A DNA stretch of 64,000 nucleotides from Leptoclinus maculatus (lineage: Eukaryota; Chordata; Actinopteri; Perciformes; Stichaeidae). The notes beneath the pieces are model-generated. The model was not told the DNA's origin, ran no database searches, and saw only the letters and a list, made by a program, of their open reading frames with translations. Below, one piece after another: positions 55,570 through 64,000 of the stretch. Made by a program: the position numbers and the translations under genes. The DNA is taken from the NCBI GenBank assembly GCA_032191485.1, contig JAVDOI010000007.1, positions 23,738,387 to 23,802,386 on the forward strand, read 5' to 3'. Position 1 is the stretch's first letter; each line of letters begins with the position of its first letter.

Positions 55570-56358
55570 GCCTGATCCAAACTCTGGTCACCTCATTTGA
55601 CTTAATGAGAGCCTAGCATGAACCACAGCATCCTGCGGGACTAAGACACTCAACAAATGGACGATTGTCTCTCTCCAGTGTTACTCGTACCCAAACTGTT
55701 GGCATTTTGAAAACGCATCATTCATGCATTCCACACCGTGCAGGGCAGCGCTGTAGATGCTTTTAATTCCACGGGCCTTATTCTCTGTGAATCAAACGCA
55801 TCTGTAGAACATCTGAATGCCAGCTGGATGGCATTGGAGGCCTTTGGCAGGATTATCGAGAATCAGTCCAATTCGTAAAACAGCATTCATTTGTAGTCAG
55901 AATATATATGGGCCGCTTCAGTTAGCCTGTGGAATTAAATTCCTCAACCTCATTTAAATTCTAATAAACAACTGTGAATATATTCATCACTAAAGGCCAC
56001 GACTCATTTACATCGGATTCACGGGGCCAGCGTTATGAATTTTGAACAGCCTCCACATATGCTGTGTTACATACATGTTTCAAACCCATGAGAATATCTG
56101 AGATCCTGACGCTGATACTATATTCAACAGAGGAAGTTAACGGCTTAACTTAGATAGGTTTTGATTTTCATAAGCATGCAAAAAAAGATATGTGAGACCT
56201 TTGAGTCAGTATGAGTATTCATTTTCAAAAGGATGTTTGTATTGTGGGATGAGAGCTAAAGAAACACACAGGACTATCACCCCGGAGGTTGCTGTTCATG
56301 TCCCGTGTGAAACTATTAATTTACGTCTGTACCTTAAATAAGGTAACAAACATTTATT
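55570..56358. other. Non-coding stretch before the TTAA element
   Basis: No gene. The part near 55830-56000 is AT-rich with several homeobox-like ATTA and TAAT cores and could be a conserved element; this cannot be tested from one sequence. Confidence 0.5.
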
Positions 56359-56362
56359 TTAA

Positions 56363-56381
56363 AGGATTTCGGAATATTTGC
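56363..56381 (+). repeat. Left terminal inverted repeat
   Basis: AGGATTTCGGAATATTTGC, directly after TTAA. Two mismatches over 19 bases to the right end. Confidence 0.85.
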
Positions 56382-56560
56382 CAATTCCTGGCTTATTTAT
56401 CAAGATTCATGCCTAGAAATTAATAAACAAAATTATGCAAACTCATTTTTTGCCTATTTAAGCAATTACAGCGCTTTTTAATACTCCTGATATGGTCCGT
56501 CTGCAATATGCATTTTTCAATCGCGTTATTTTCGCGCCCCGTCTATTTCGCTATGCAAGT

Positions 56561-56575
56561 CCGGAAGTGACGTCA
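56561..56575 (+). promoter_or_regulatory. ETS/CRE composite upstream of the THAP frame
   Basis: CCGGAAGTGACGTCA: an ETS site (CCGGAAGT) overlapping a perfect palindromic CRE (TGACGTCA, 56568-56575), 110 bp before the THAP start codon. This composite is common in CpG-type vertebrate promoters (ETS and CREB/ATF factors). Use here is inferred. Confidence 0.5.
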
Positions 56576-56684
56576 CTTATTCTAAGCACGGGCACCGGCT
56601 TATTTGTTTGTATTGTACATTGACCATATTGTTAGTCACTCAGCCGATAAATCGATCAGTTAGGAGGTCTTTGTCACCGAAATA

Positions 56685-57023
56685 ATGGTTCACTGTGTAG
56701 CCTGGGGGTGTAATAGTGATTTTAAGAAAGGATCAGGCATACGTTTTTTTGGTTTCCCCTCGGAGAAAGACAAGAAACTGAGGAAAATCTGGGTCGATAG
56801 ATGCCGGCGTGGTGAGCAGAACTGGCAGCCGAGTAAGACGGCAAAACTCTGCTCTCTTCATTTTGAAAAGACTTGTTATGTGAAAGACCCAGACATGTTG
56901 ACAAAATACGATTATGGGAAGTTCAAGTTGTCACTGAATCCCGATGCCGTGCCGACCATTTTTGCGAGCATACGACCTGGAGATCCCGAAAAAATAGCAG
57001 CCGGGACCGGGAAGGAAAAGTGA
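56685..57023 (+). CDS. THAP zinc-finger protein of the transposon (probably first exon)
   Basis: A 112-residue frame with a complete THAP domain (residues 1-93). The zinc ligands C4, C9, C56 and H59 fit the C2CH pattern; FGFPSEKD (about 22-29), W36, CSLHF (56-60) and a closing AVPTIF motif (88-93) are the other family landmarks. THAP domains bind DNA sequence-specifically and serve as the end-binding part of Kolobok and P transposases, and of host THAP proteins. The start is a real ATG with A at -3 and G at +4. Past residue 93 the tail is short and basic (GTGKEK), and the last codons run into AAAAGTGAGG, a fair splice donor, so the longer transposase may once have continued in further exons now lost. 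All landmark residues are intact and there is no frameshift, which is notable in a deleted element. As it stands it encodes only a DNA-binding domain. Confidence 0.75.
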   Translation: MVHCVAWGCNSDFKKGSGIRFFGFPSEKDKKLRKIWVDRCRRGEQNWQPSKTAKLCSLHFEKTCYVKDPDMLTKYDYGKFKLSLNPDAVPTIFASIRPGDPEKIAAGTGKEK

Positions 57024-57108
57024 GGCAGTCTGACAGACGTACGCTCGTGTTGAAAATCATCGATTATAATCGGACAATAGTATAGCAAACAATCCGATCA
57101 CATAGTAG

Positions 57109-57372
57109 CTATTTTGTTTGACAAATATACGCATTGGAATCGTTTTTAAAACAACGAATTACATTTGTATTCACTAAATTACAAATTCGTGTAGCGACAT
57201 CCGTTTCCTGGTTCGAGAGATCGGCTACACTTCTCTCGTCACCGGACGCTTCTTCCGTGTCACTCTCGCTTTGATCTGAATCAAAATGTGCCGGACAATC
57301 CCTTGCCAGAGGTTCGAATTGGTATGGTGCTATATCTAAATCGAAATCAAGAGAAATATCCGCGCCCTCCAT
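57109..57372 (-). CDS. Acidic reading frame opposed to THAP gene (P2X7-C-terminal-like N-terminus?)
   Basis: The open frame extends upstream to 57534, but the ATG at 57372 is the likely start: A at -3, G at +4, and it lies 73 bp downstream of a perfect CRE. The resulting 87-residue product begins MEGADISLDFDLDIAPYQFE. A PYQFEP motif (about residues 15-20) is followed by a Ser/Asp/Glu-rich stretch (DSDQSESDTEEASGDE) and then an unremarkable tail. Many fish and invertebrate proteins annotated as P2X purinoceptor 7-like open in a similar way (PYxFEP, acidic stretch, then a Cys/His zinc-binding domain). The zinc-binding part is absent, so this would be a first exon or a truncated copy. That similarity is from memory and not certain; otherwise the protein is an unknown acidic partner of the element. 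Confidence 0.45.
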   Translation of the reverse strand: MEGADISLDFDLDIAPYQFEPLARDCPAHFDSDQSESDTEEASGDERSVADLSNQETDVATRICNLVNTNVIRCFKNDSNAYICQTK

Positions 57373-57444
57373 CGTGCTGTCTTCACTACGACTATGTGTT
57401 GCACTGTACACAGCGTGTGTACTCCCACAGGCAGTTAGAATAAA

Positions 57445-57452
57445 TGACGTCA
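57445..57452 (-). promoter_or_regulatory. CRE palindrome upstream of the minus-strand frame
   Basis: A perfect TGACGTCA, 73 bp upstream of the ATG at 57372. A CACGTGA E-box-like site (57469-57475 region) is close by. It mirrors the CRE on the left side of the element. Confidence 0.4.
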
Positions 57453-57628
57453 CAGCTTCACAGCTAGTCACGTGACCTTTTAGCTCATTATCTCGAAGTC
57501 GGCCGACAGGTACTCGCGTTGGGGGCACATTCATAAGCCGATTTTAGCACTTTACTGGTGTCTGATCGATCTGAGTCAAGGCATGATGTTAATTTATGGA
57601 TATTATTTCCCAAAAATGTCCCAAATAT

Positions 57629-57647
57629 GTAAATGTTCCGAAATCCT
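57629..57647 (-). repeat. Right terminal inverted repeat
   Basis: Read on the minus strand AGGATTTCGGAACATTTAC, directly before TTAA. Confidence 0.85.
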
Positions 57648-57689
57648 TTAAGCCAAACCATGATGTTTTTACTAAAACAAACCAAGAAA

Positions 57690-57725
57690 CCCCTTTGAAA
57701 CGTAATTGAGAATGCAGTTGAGTTG
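57690..57725 (+). repeat. Short direct repeat, copy 1
   Basis: CCCCTTTGAAACGTAATTGA followed by GAATGCAGTTGAGTTG. A related block lies at 59684-59720. Probably a fragment of a dispersed repeat. Confidence 0.5.
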
Positions 57726-58510
57726 TATGGGAACGTAATATTGTCGGAGACAGGGTTGTGTCTGTGTATGCTTTCCAGATTTACTCAGTATTTCCACTTG
57801 GAAGGATGGCTTATTGTATCTTCCTGACAGCTCTCAGCATGTTGTTAAGTGCTCTGAGCACCAAAGGATTGAAGTTACATGTATATCATTTTCTTGCAAA
57901 TGGCTAAATTGCTTCAAACTTTCTATAGTCGCATGGCAACGACAGAGAGCATAAAATGTCCATTAACAGTTGTTCAGCCCCGCAGCTAAGAGGGAGGTTT
58001 ATTCCTCATGGACACAACAGTTACAGCACAATTCACCATCGAGCTGTCTGTCAAAAATGCATCCTGTAGTTTTGTGTGTGCCTTAGTTTAACTGCAGCTT
58101 CTCATTGAACGTGACGGTTGCAGTTAGCGCTGCCACATCAGATAACTGAGGCAGTTAAAAATAAAACGCATTATTAAGGTCTTGTGAAGCTGCTGTCGCA
58201 CAGAGAGTGACGCTATTGGAAACAAGACCAACGCCCTAACAGTGTGCCAAGCCCTTCTGGTGAAACAGCGGATCTGAAGCCTGCAGAAGAAGCTCCTTTT
58301 GCCCAAAAATACATCTTTTGCTGCTCACCAGAAAACCCCCTCCTCCCACTGGGTACACTGCGTACTTTCTCTTTGAGTCTTTCTTTCCATTTGTACTTTC
58401 CTCTGCTTCGCTTAGTCAAGTGTCGGTTGGAGCGGATTCTTGAGGACACAAAGACTCCTTTTACAGTAGCCATCTGAAAAATAACTTTCGTTGCCATTTG
58501 TTTGGTTTGC

Positions 58511-58536
58511 TTTTTTTTTGGGGGGGGGGGGGGGGG
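58511..58536. repeat. T(9)G(17) homopolymer tract
   Basis: A run of T passes directly into a run of G. Length is uncertain, as usual for such tracts. Confidence 0.9.
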
Positions 58537-58934
58537 AGAGGCGGTTTTCTCCACAGCCTGGGTTGCATGGGCCCTCCCTTTTGCAAGAGTCACCCCGCAG
58601 CTTATAAATGTTTAAAAAAGGAGCCTTCGTCTAGTCCATCCAAAACCACCTCAACGCTTGGCAGAGTTAGAGGACGAACGCAGTTAAAAAACCAAAGCGA
58701 ACATATTCCACAAAACAGTGTGTGTTTGTGAGCAATTCAGCTTCCCAAAAGAGGTGTCAACTAAACTGCAAGTCCGGCACTTCATGTTGACCAGTATGTT
58801 TGTTTATCATGTGGCAGGACCATTACTGTTGATATACTCTCCACATGGCAGGTGTTGGAGGGCGATGAGCACTTCAGAGATATGGAATTTTTCAACACTT
58901 TGCAACACCCGGCTTCACATTCATGACATTGAGC

Positions 58935-59100
58935 TGTGGGCACGTTCACACTGGGGAGCCACCAGCGTTAACTGTGGCCTACGTGTCTTGCTCGAAGGCA
59001 CCTCATTGGACCTTTTCAGTGGGAGGAAACGGCATTACTCAACCCCCCGGCTCATTTGGGGATTCAAACTGACATCCCCGCAGTCGTAAACCCTCCTCTA
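58935..59100 (-). mobile_element. Degraded tRNA-derived SINE (minus strand)
   Basis: On the minus strand: a tRNA-like B-box region (TCAGTTTGAATCCCC), then GAGGTGCCTTCGAGCAAGAC followed by ACGTAGGCCACAGTTAACG, then GCTGGTGGCTCCCCAGTGTG. This matches in order a fish SINE type remembered as GAGGTGCCCTTGAGCAAGGC, then the CCCCAACTGCTC and GGCAGCCCACTGCTC regions. It differs from the SINE at 55295. The A box is not clear and the ends are approximate. The plus-strand frame at 58718-59089 is mostly this repeat. Confidence 0.6.
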
Positions 59101-59683
59101 CAACCTTCATGCCACCAGCACATGCATATGCTTTCGCTTAATCGGGAGGTCCTTTATCAGCATCGGAGGCTGTGTGTTTATTGCCTGTTCATGCCTGAGT
59201 GGATTGAATCGAGCGTGTCTGTGGCTCATTGGGAGGATTCTGTGAGACCCGGAAATGAGGATCCTCGTGTGTTTATATGTGTGAGTTTTCATGCGTGTGG
59301 CCATCTGAGGCACGGAGACAGATGGATGAGTCATACATTTTAAGCTTCTCACTTCTGTTGCTGCCAAAATATTCGGTTCCGTTGTTTCATTTTTATTCAT
59401 ATGTATGTCCTTTGTTGTTTTGTGAAAAAAAAAAAACGTTTTGACAAACCTGTTTGCCAAAAAATATGGTTTGGAAATAAATGTAGATTCCTCCCAATGA
59501 TGACAATTATGTATTTCATGAATTCATATTCTCTTTGCCAGTTAATCTGTGCATACACTTATCAACACCATATCAATATATCAGGTGAAGTTTAGACAGT
59601 GTTATTGTGCAGTTGATATTAGAAGTTACTGATTTGAAACGTCTTTGTGAGACGAAGCAAACTTAATCCACAACAAAATAGAT

Positions 59684-59720
59684 TCCCCTCGAAACGTAAT
59701 TTACAATGCAGTTTCGTTGT
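59684..59720 (+). repeat. Short direct repeat, copy 2
   Basis: CCCCTCGAAACGTAATTTAC followed by AATGCAGTTTCGTTG. It is related to 57690-57725, two kilobases upstream and in the same orientation. Confidence 0.5.
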
Positions 59721-61440
59721 TAACAGAGGTGGAACCAGCACCACATCCATCATATGACTCTAAAAAAGGAAAAGATGCCCTGTAGATCCTGAAGTAACTG
59801 GTCTCATATGTCTGACAAAGACAGCTACATACACTGCCAACTGTTTAGAGTGATGGCTTGTTAAACGTTAATGATGCTGCCGTCACTGAGCGCTTGCACA
59901 TTATTCAATTAACTTGAATACAAACCACCTCTGCAGGTGGGCTGCCAATATTGTGAAAAGTGTGGCTCTTTAGCTCACTTAAAGGAAAGCGCAAAGCGGC
60001 AGTGAATTACCAGTAGCTCCTCTGAAAGTGGGTGTTTTTATGGAGAGCCAGGATAGTGATCTGGCTTTTCCAACGTTTTCCTACCTCCTGACATCAACTT
60101 GTATGTTCCTTGGGCAGAAAACAGAAGTGTGTACAAGCTGTGTGGCCAAAATTTGTGTTTTAATTTGTCAGAAAACTACCCATCTCAAAATCCATCAAAG
60201 TCTGTTAAACATTGAACCATCTGAAAATGTGCAACATCAAACCAGCCATGAGAGGCTCTCGGCCTCTTTGTCTCTTTGGTTGGACTTGTTATTAAGTCTG
60301 GGTTACGTTTGGGCGCAAGCGCTCGGTGGCTTTACAAATTGGTTCAAAGGGACCGAGTTACTGGAATCAAAGCAAATCTGCACACACTAAAAGAGAAATA
60401 GAAATGGCATCACCCACACACATGATGGGAAAAACTGCGTGATAATTCGTTTTTATTAAAGTCTGACCCTAATAAGGGTATAATCGCATTGGGAGCTGTG
60501 AAATCATGTGTTCACCCATTAGCAAAAGGAAACACACTTCTCAGTCTCTCCGATTAGTCCAAGAAGCTCCCAAAAGGGCTGTTAGCATCCACACTCGAGA
60601 ATGTATTTAAATCCAGAGGAATTTTAATTACACTCGGATAGCTTTTAACTGGGTTAGCTTGTGTTGTTTGAATGGTTAATTAATGGTTTTTGTAAGCTGT
60701 TTTCATTTCATCCACAAACTCCAAGCGTAGTAAACAAGCAGACTTCCTTATCACAGGTGACGTCCGGTACTTCTTTTTAGCATAAAAAAAACCATTCACA
60801 CATATTTACCATATTATATTATTCAGTCATAGGGCTTTAAAGTAGTTAAATACAGTCTCCATTTTACAAAAATTGAGTTTTTCTCATGTTTCAATTTCAG
60901 ATTCATTGTTGAATGTCTGCCACTGCTGGTGATCAGCTGATTGACTGATTGGTTGAATGATTTAAACACTCGATGTTTCTGTTTTTCAAGCCTCTTTGAG
61001 AAATGAGAGAATTCTACTCATTGAATTGAAAAAGAAGAATCCACTAAGAAAACATCACATTTCTCCTTTCATCAAAGGTTAGAAATGTTGTGGCGGATGC
61101 ATTTTTATATGATGAAGGAACTGCGTTTTTTCTCATGTGTTTGTCTGATGTGTGAGGCTGCAAGAGACTTTTTTTTAGGTGCAGTGTGTTGCCAGCTTGA
61201 CAGATCATCTAGATCTGTGAAATGCTCAAGAAGCTAATCCTCAGATTTATGATTATCATATCCGTTGCCGTGGAATTTGATCTCCCTGTGAGGTATGAGA
61301 CGTAATATATGCATGCTCAGACCATGTGGTGCATCGGCTCTCACACATACTGACATTCTGCGACATTTGCTTACTGAGCGGGTAAGCACCGGTGAACACA
61401 TCTGCAGATGGTTTATGTTTGCTTAGTACTGTAGGAGGCC

Positions 61441-61463
61441 TCCCCCCCCTCCCCTCCCCTCCC
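61441..61463. repeat. C-rich simple repeat (CCCCT)n
   Basis: A poly-C run followed by repeated CCCCT. Confidence 0.9.
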
Positions 61464-64000
61464 ATATCCCCCGTGGAAGTATATCATCTTTACTTTAATG
61501 AGGCGAGAGAACGGAAAAGTTTAATCTTCACAAACTTGTCCTCTTCCCAAATGAGCCAGATGGAACATAAAGCATGATAATTCCCTTTTTTTGGAAAAAG
61601 TTCAAGGAGTTTTACACAGCCAACATTCAAGTAACAACTAATGAATCACAATGAACGTCCCACATACAGGTGTGCACGGGGGATTTCTGCAGCAGGTCAA
61701 AAGAAGAGCGAGTATAGCAGAGAAAGCCTGTCTGAAACTTTAAAGCCCCTCAAAACATTGAACTTTAAAAAGGGATTATCACCATTTTCCTGACTTTTGG
61801 ATGTTTGGCTCCATGATCGAGCTCAATATTGTTTTTTTTACACTGATTGAAGTGCTCCTCTGTGTGTAAAAGAAAACATTGATGCTGTAATAGTCCTTAA
61901 CACACACACTGTGATTATGAATGAGCTGAAGAAGTTGAAAATGTCATCCATCAATAGATATTGATTAAAGTGAATCACTGTGAAATCTCTGTAATGTTTA
62001 AGGCTACATTAGGCAAGTTAGTGCACATTAAAATATCAATTTCTTATTGAACCAATGTGACTAAAGTGGGAGCGTAACAGGGAGGAATAGCAGTAATTGC
62101 AGAAGTAAAATTGAGTGATGGTGATGTGATAGGACTATTGTCTTTCTCATGTGATACCACCCATCTTTTTACCACTCACTACAATTTTGTGTATTTCTTA
62201 GAGTCATGAGTTTAAGCTTTTTGTCATAACAAATCATAATTGTTCTTTGTTGAATCCTGGAAGACCTGTCAAACAAGTCAACATAACCCTCAAAACACAC
62301 CCTCTGCACATCCTGATATCATCTTAATGAAACAGCAGCTGTCAAAATTGACATATTGATACACAATAGAAGGCATTAACACAGCAAGGCCATCACATCG
62401 TGTGCAAAACATATATCAACTCTCAAAACAAGAGTCCTCTTTCATTTCCTGCATCTCAAGACCATGTAAGATTCAGCCATGGCGATTGAAACTTAAAAGC
62501 AAAACACAGTCTTCCTAAAGCAGTGAGCAGTCTGTCTAGAAAAAGAGACAGATCTTTGATCGCCCTTGGCATCCTTTGATATGAAGCGATCACACAGTAG
62601 TTGGTGCAGCTAAGACCTTAGACCTTAAACTTTAAAGTGCCCTTTTTGACCATTTCTTGTGCTGCCGGTTGTGCAAAAAAGCGAAGACCATATTAAATAG
62701 AAAATAGAAATGTTGCATCGGAAAGTGAAAGTCTACTTCCTGTATGTACAGTACTGTGTAATTGACTTGCAAGACTGTAAAACAAGACATGCGGTCGGGG
62801 AGCCAATGCCGGCTGAATGGCAGCATGTTAAGCACATGTTCATAAAACATTTGGAGGGAAATGGAAAAGAAAGAAGGTGAAGGACAGAACATTTGCTCCA
62901 GAAGGGACCATTATCTGTAATGGCACCCATCATGGCATGCTTCCGCTCATTCACAATGAGCAGAGAAGTTCTTAGCATGCTGCTATGTATCATATTTTAT
63001 GTTCCTTATCATAATGTACAATAATCCTGGGGCTAATTGTCCAATACAAGAACAAGTCTGTATTTACTTCTACATCAACTGTTAAGACTTTGTTGCCTAG
63101 GACATAATAGCTTTTCGCATAAGTCATGTATGTAGCCAAGAAATGAGAGACGGCGATTCAAATCTAGCCGTCATTACATCCGTCAAAACACATGGTTGCC
63201 AGGTAGAAATGAGGAGCCTGCTTTTGTCTATTTCTGTCCGAAATGGAGGACACTTTGTTTAAACATTTACCGTTGATTTTCACTGGGGACTGCACAGCTG
63301 GATCAGCAAACTGTCTGTGGCAGCCATTACATGGGCTAGATGCAGCGCATAGGTGGCCACAGCCTCCCAGCTTTGGGGTTTCCGCTGACTGAATGCTAGT
63401 TGCTACAGCTACCTGCCAAAAGCCCGTCATCCTCCAGTCTCTAGATGGTGGCGAGGACAAAACGAAAATACGAGTCGTTTTCTCGTTTCTACCACTTTGG
63501 ATGTAATCCAATGAACAGACACACAGACCCTGTACCTTCGACGTGATTGACATGCCCTTGGGAAAGCTCTACGCCTTGGACTAAGAACACACTGGACGCT
63601 ACAGTGACTCACTATTGCCTCAACCACAATACACAAAGGGGCGGGGATAACTGGTTAGGATGCTCATTTCAGTAGATATCTCTGCAACATAAAAACTACT
63701 GAATTTGGCAGAGTACTCTTGGTGTATTGAATAGTGTTAGTGCCATCGAGGCTTTCAAAAGTAAGATATATAAGAGTTAAGAAGCAATGTTGTGGACAGA
63801 TTTGAATTACTGACTCACATTTAGCAAGTAAAACCTTTCATACAATCAATACCTGGATTTACGAATAGACACTTCTACCCTCCGGGGTTTGTGGTTATTT
63901 CTTTCTCCACCACTTCAAAGATTCCTCTCTCTGGTTCTGTTCTGTTTTTGGCTACAGGGTCTGGTGAAGGCAAGCATTGATTTTAGTCATGGGCTTTGTT

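Larger units (their letters stand above)
56363..57647. mobile_element. 1,285-bp TTAA-flanked DNA transposon with two opposed genes (Kolobok-like, non-autonomous)
   Basis: The left end AGGATTTCGGAATATTTGC pairs with the right end, whose reverse complement reads AGGATTTCGGAACATTTAC: 17 of the first 19 bases agree, and both ends abut TTAA. Inside are a THAP zinc-finger frame (plus) and an acidic frame (minus), running toward each other with 348 bases between the THAP stop and the start codon used for the acidic frame (ATG at 57372). THAP domains are the DNA-binding part of Kolobok and P transposases, and TTAA targets fit Kolobok. No DDE/DDD catalytic domain is visible, so the copy is probably an internally deleted or specialised derivative. 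It has higher CpG and fewer A/T runs than its flanks. piggyBac remains possible from the TTAA alone, but piggyBac elements do not usually carry THAP. Confidence 0.85.
56359..57651. repeat. TTAA target-site duplication flanking the element
   Basis: TTAA at 56359-56362 and again at 57648-57651 sits directly outside the matching inverted ends. A 4-bp TTAA target is the hallmark of piggyBac and Kolobok insertions. Confidence 0.85.
57652..58934. other. Non-coding stretch after the TTAA element
   Basis: No gene. It contains the first of two related blocks at 57690-57725 and a T-then-G homopolymer at 58511-58536. A 126-codon minus frame (58213-58593) crosses that homopolymer and is not convincing. 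Confidence 0.5.
59101..64000. other. Non-coding stretch to the window end
   Basis: No gene is recognised. A good pyrimidine tract and CAG at 63922-63957 could be a splice acceptor, but the exon would be cut by the window edge. A C-rich run lies at 61441-61463. Frames of 117-129 codons (59107-59460, 60028-60390, 63164-63553) have no recognisable domain. Confidence 0.45.

Noticed and set aside
58718..59089. 123-codon plus-strand frame
   Set aside because: Most of it overlaps a degraded SINE in the opposite orientation.

Overview
The window reads as non-coding chromosomal DNA from a teleost fish, probably a spiny-rayed (percomorph-type) species. The signs are very long GT/CA microsatellites, a tRNA-derived SINE of a familiar fish type, several short dispersed repeats that recur in fish genomes (for example the TTAGCTTAGC, GCTAACATGC and GTCCAACxAACAGTCCAAA families), small inverted-repeat DNA transposons, and almost no long open reading frames. 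There is no operon structure, no CRISPR array, and I see no tRNA or rRNA gene. Family names for repeats come from memory; no search was run.

Layout. 1-40 kb: intergenic or intronic DNA with scattered repeats: a tandem patch of repeat relics (1.15-1.82 kb), a possible solo LTR on the minus strand (5.0-5.45 kb), an approximately 500-bp inverted-repeat element (9.5-10.0 kb), a 139-bp perfect GT tract (15.05 kb), a foldback-like element (23.7-24.0 kb), a 239-bp palindromic MITE (25.0 kb), a second long GT tract (26 kb), and other dispersed repeats to 37 kb. A CpG-rich patch lies near 36.3-36.5 kb. 40.7-41.2 kb: the only host-gene signal I can defend, a signal-peptide-encoding first coding exon (41079-41154, plus strand) ending at a consensus GTAAGT donor, just downstream of a GT tract. 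The gene cannot be named and no second exon was found, so the rest of the window may be its first intron. 42.5-43.2 kb: a DNA transposon with perfect 17-bp terminal inverted repeats and a badly decayed, THAP-like start. 46-55.6 kb: more dispersed repeats, a 27-bp palindrome, and a well-preserved SINE.

The best candidate for an unusual system is at 56363-57647. It is a 1,285-bp element bounded by TTAA on both sides, with matching ends beginning AGGATTTCGGAA. It carries an intact THAP zinc-finger reading frame on the plus strand and a separate acidic reading frame on the minus strand, arranged tail to tail. Each start codon has a strong Kozak context, and each is preceded by a perfect TGACGTCA box. 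No catalytic transposase is visible, so the element is probably a non-autonomous, Kolobok-like derivative whose two genes could still be expressed. The second reading frame carries a PYQFEP motif and an acidic Ser/Asp/Glu tract that resemble P2X7-C-terminal-like proteins of fish; that link is an inference from memory.
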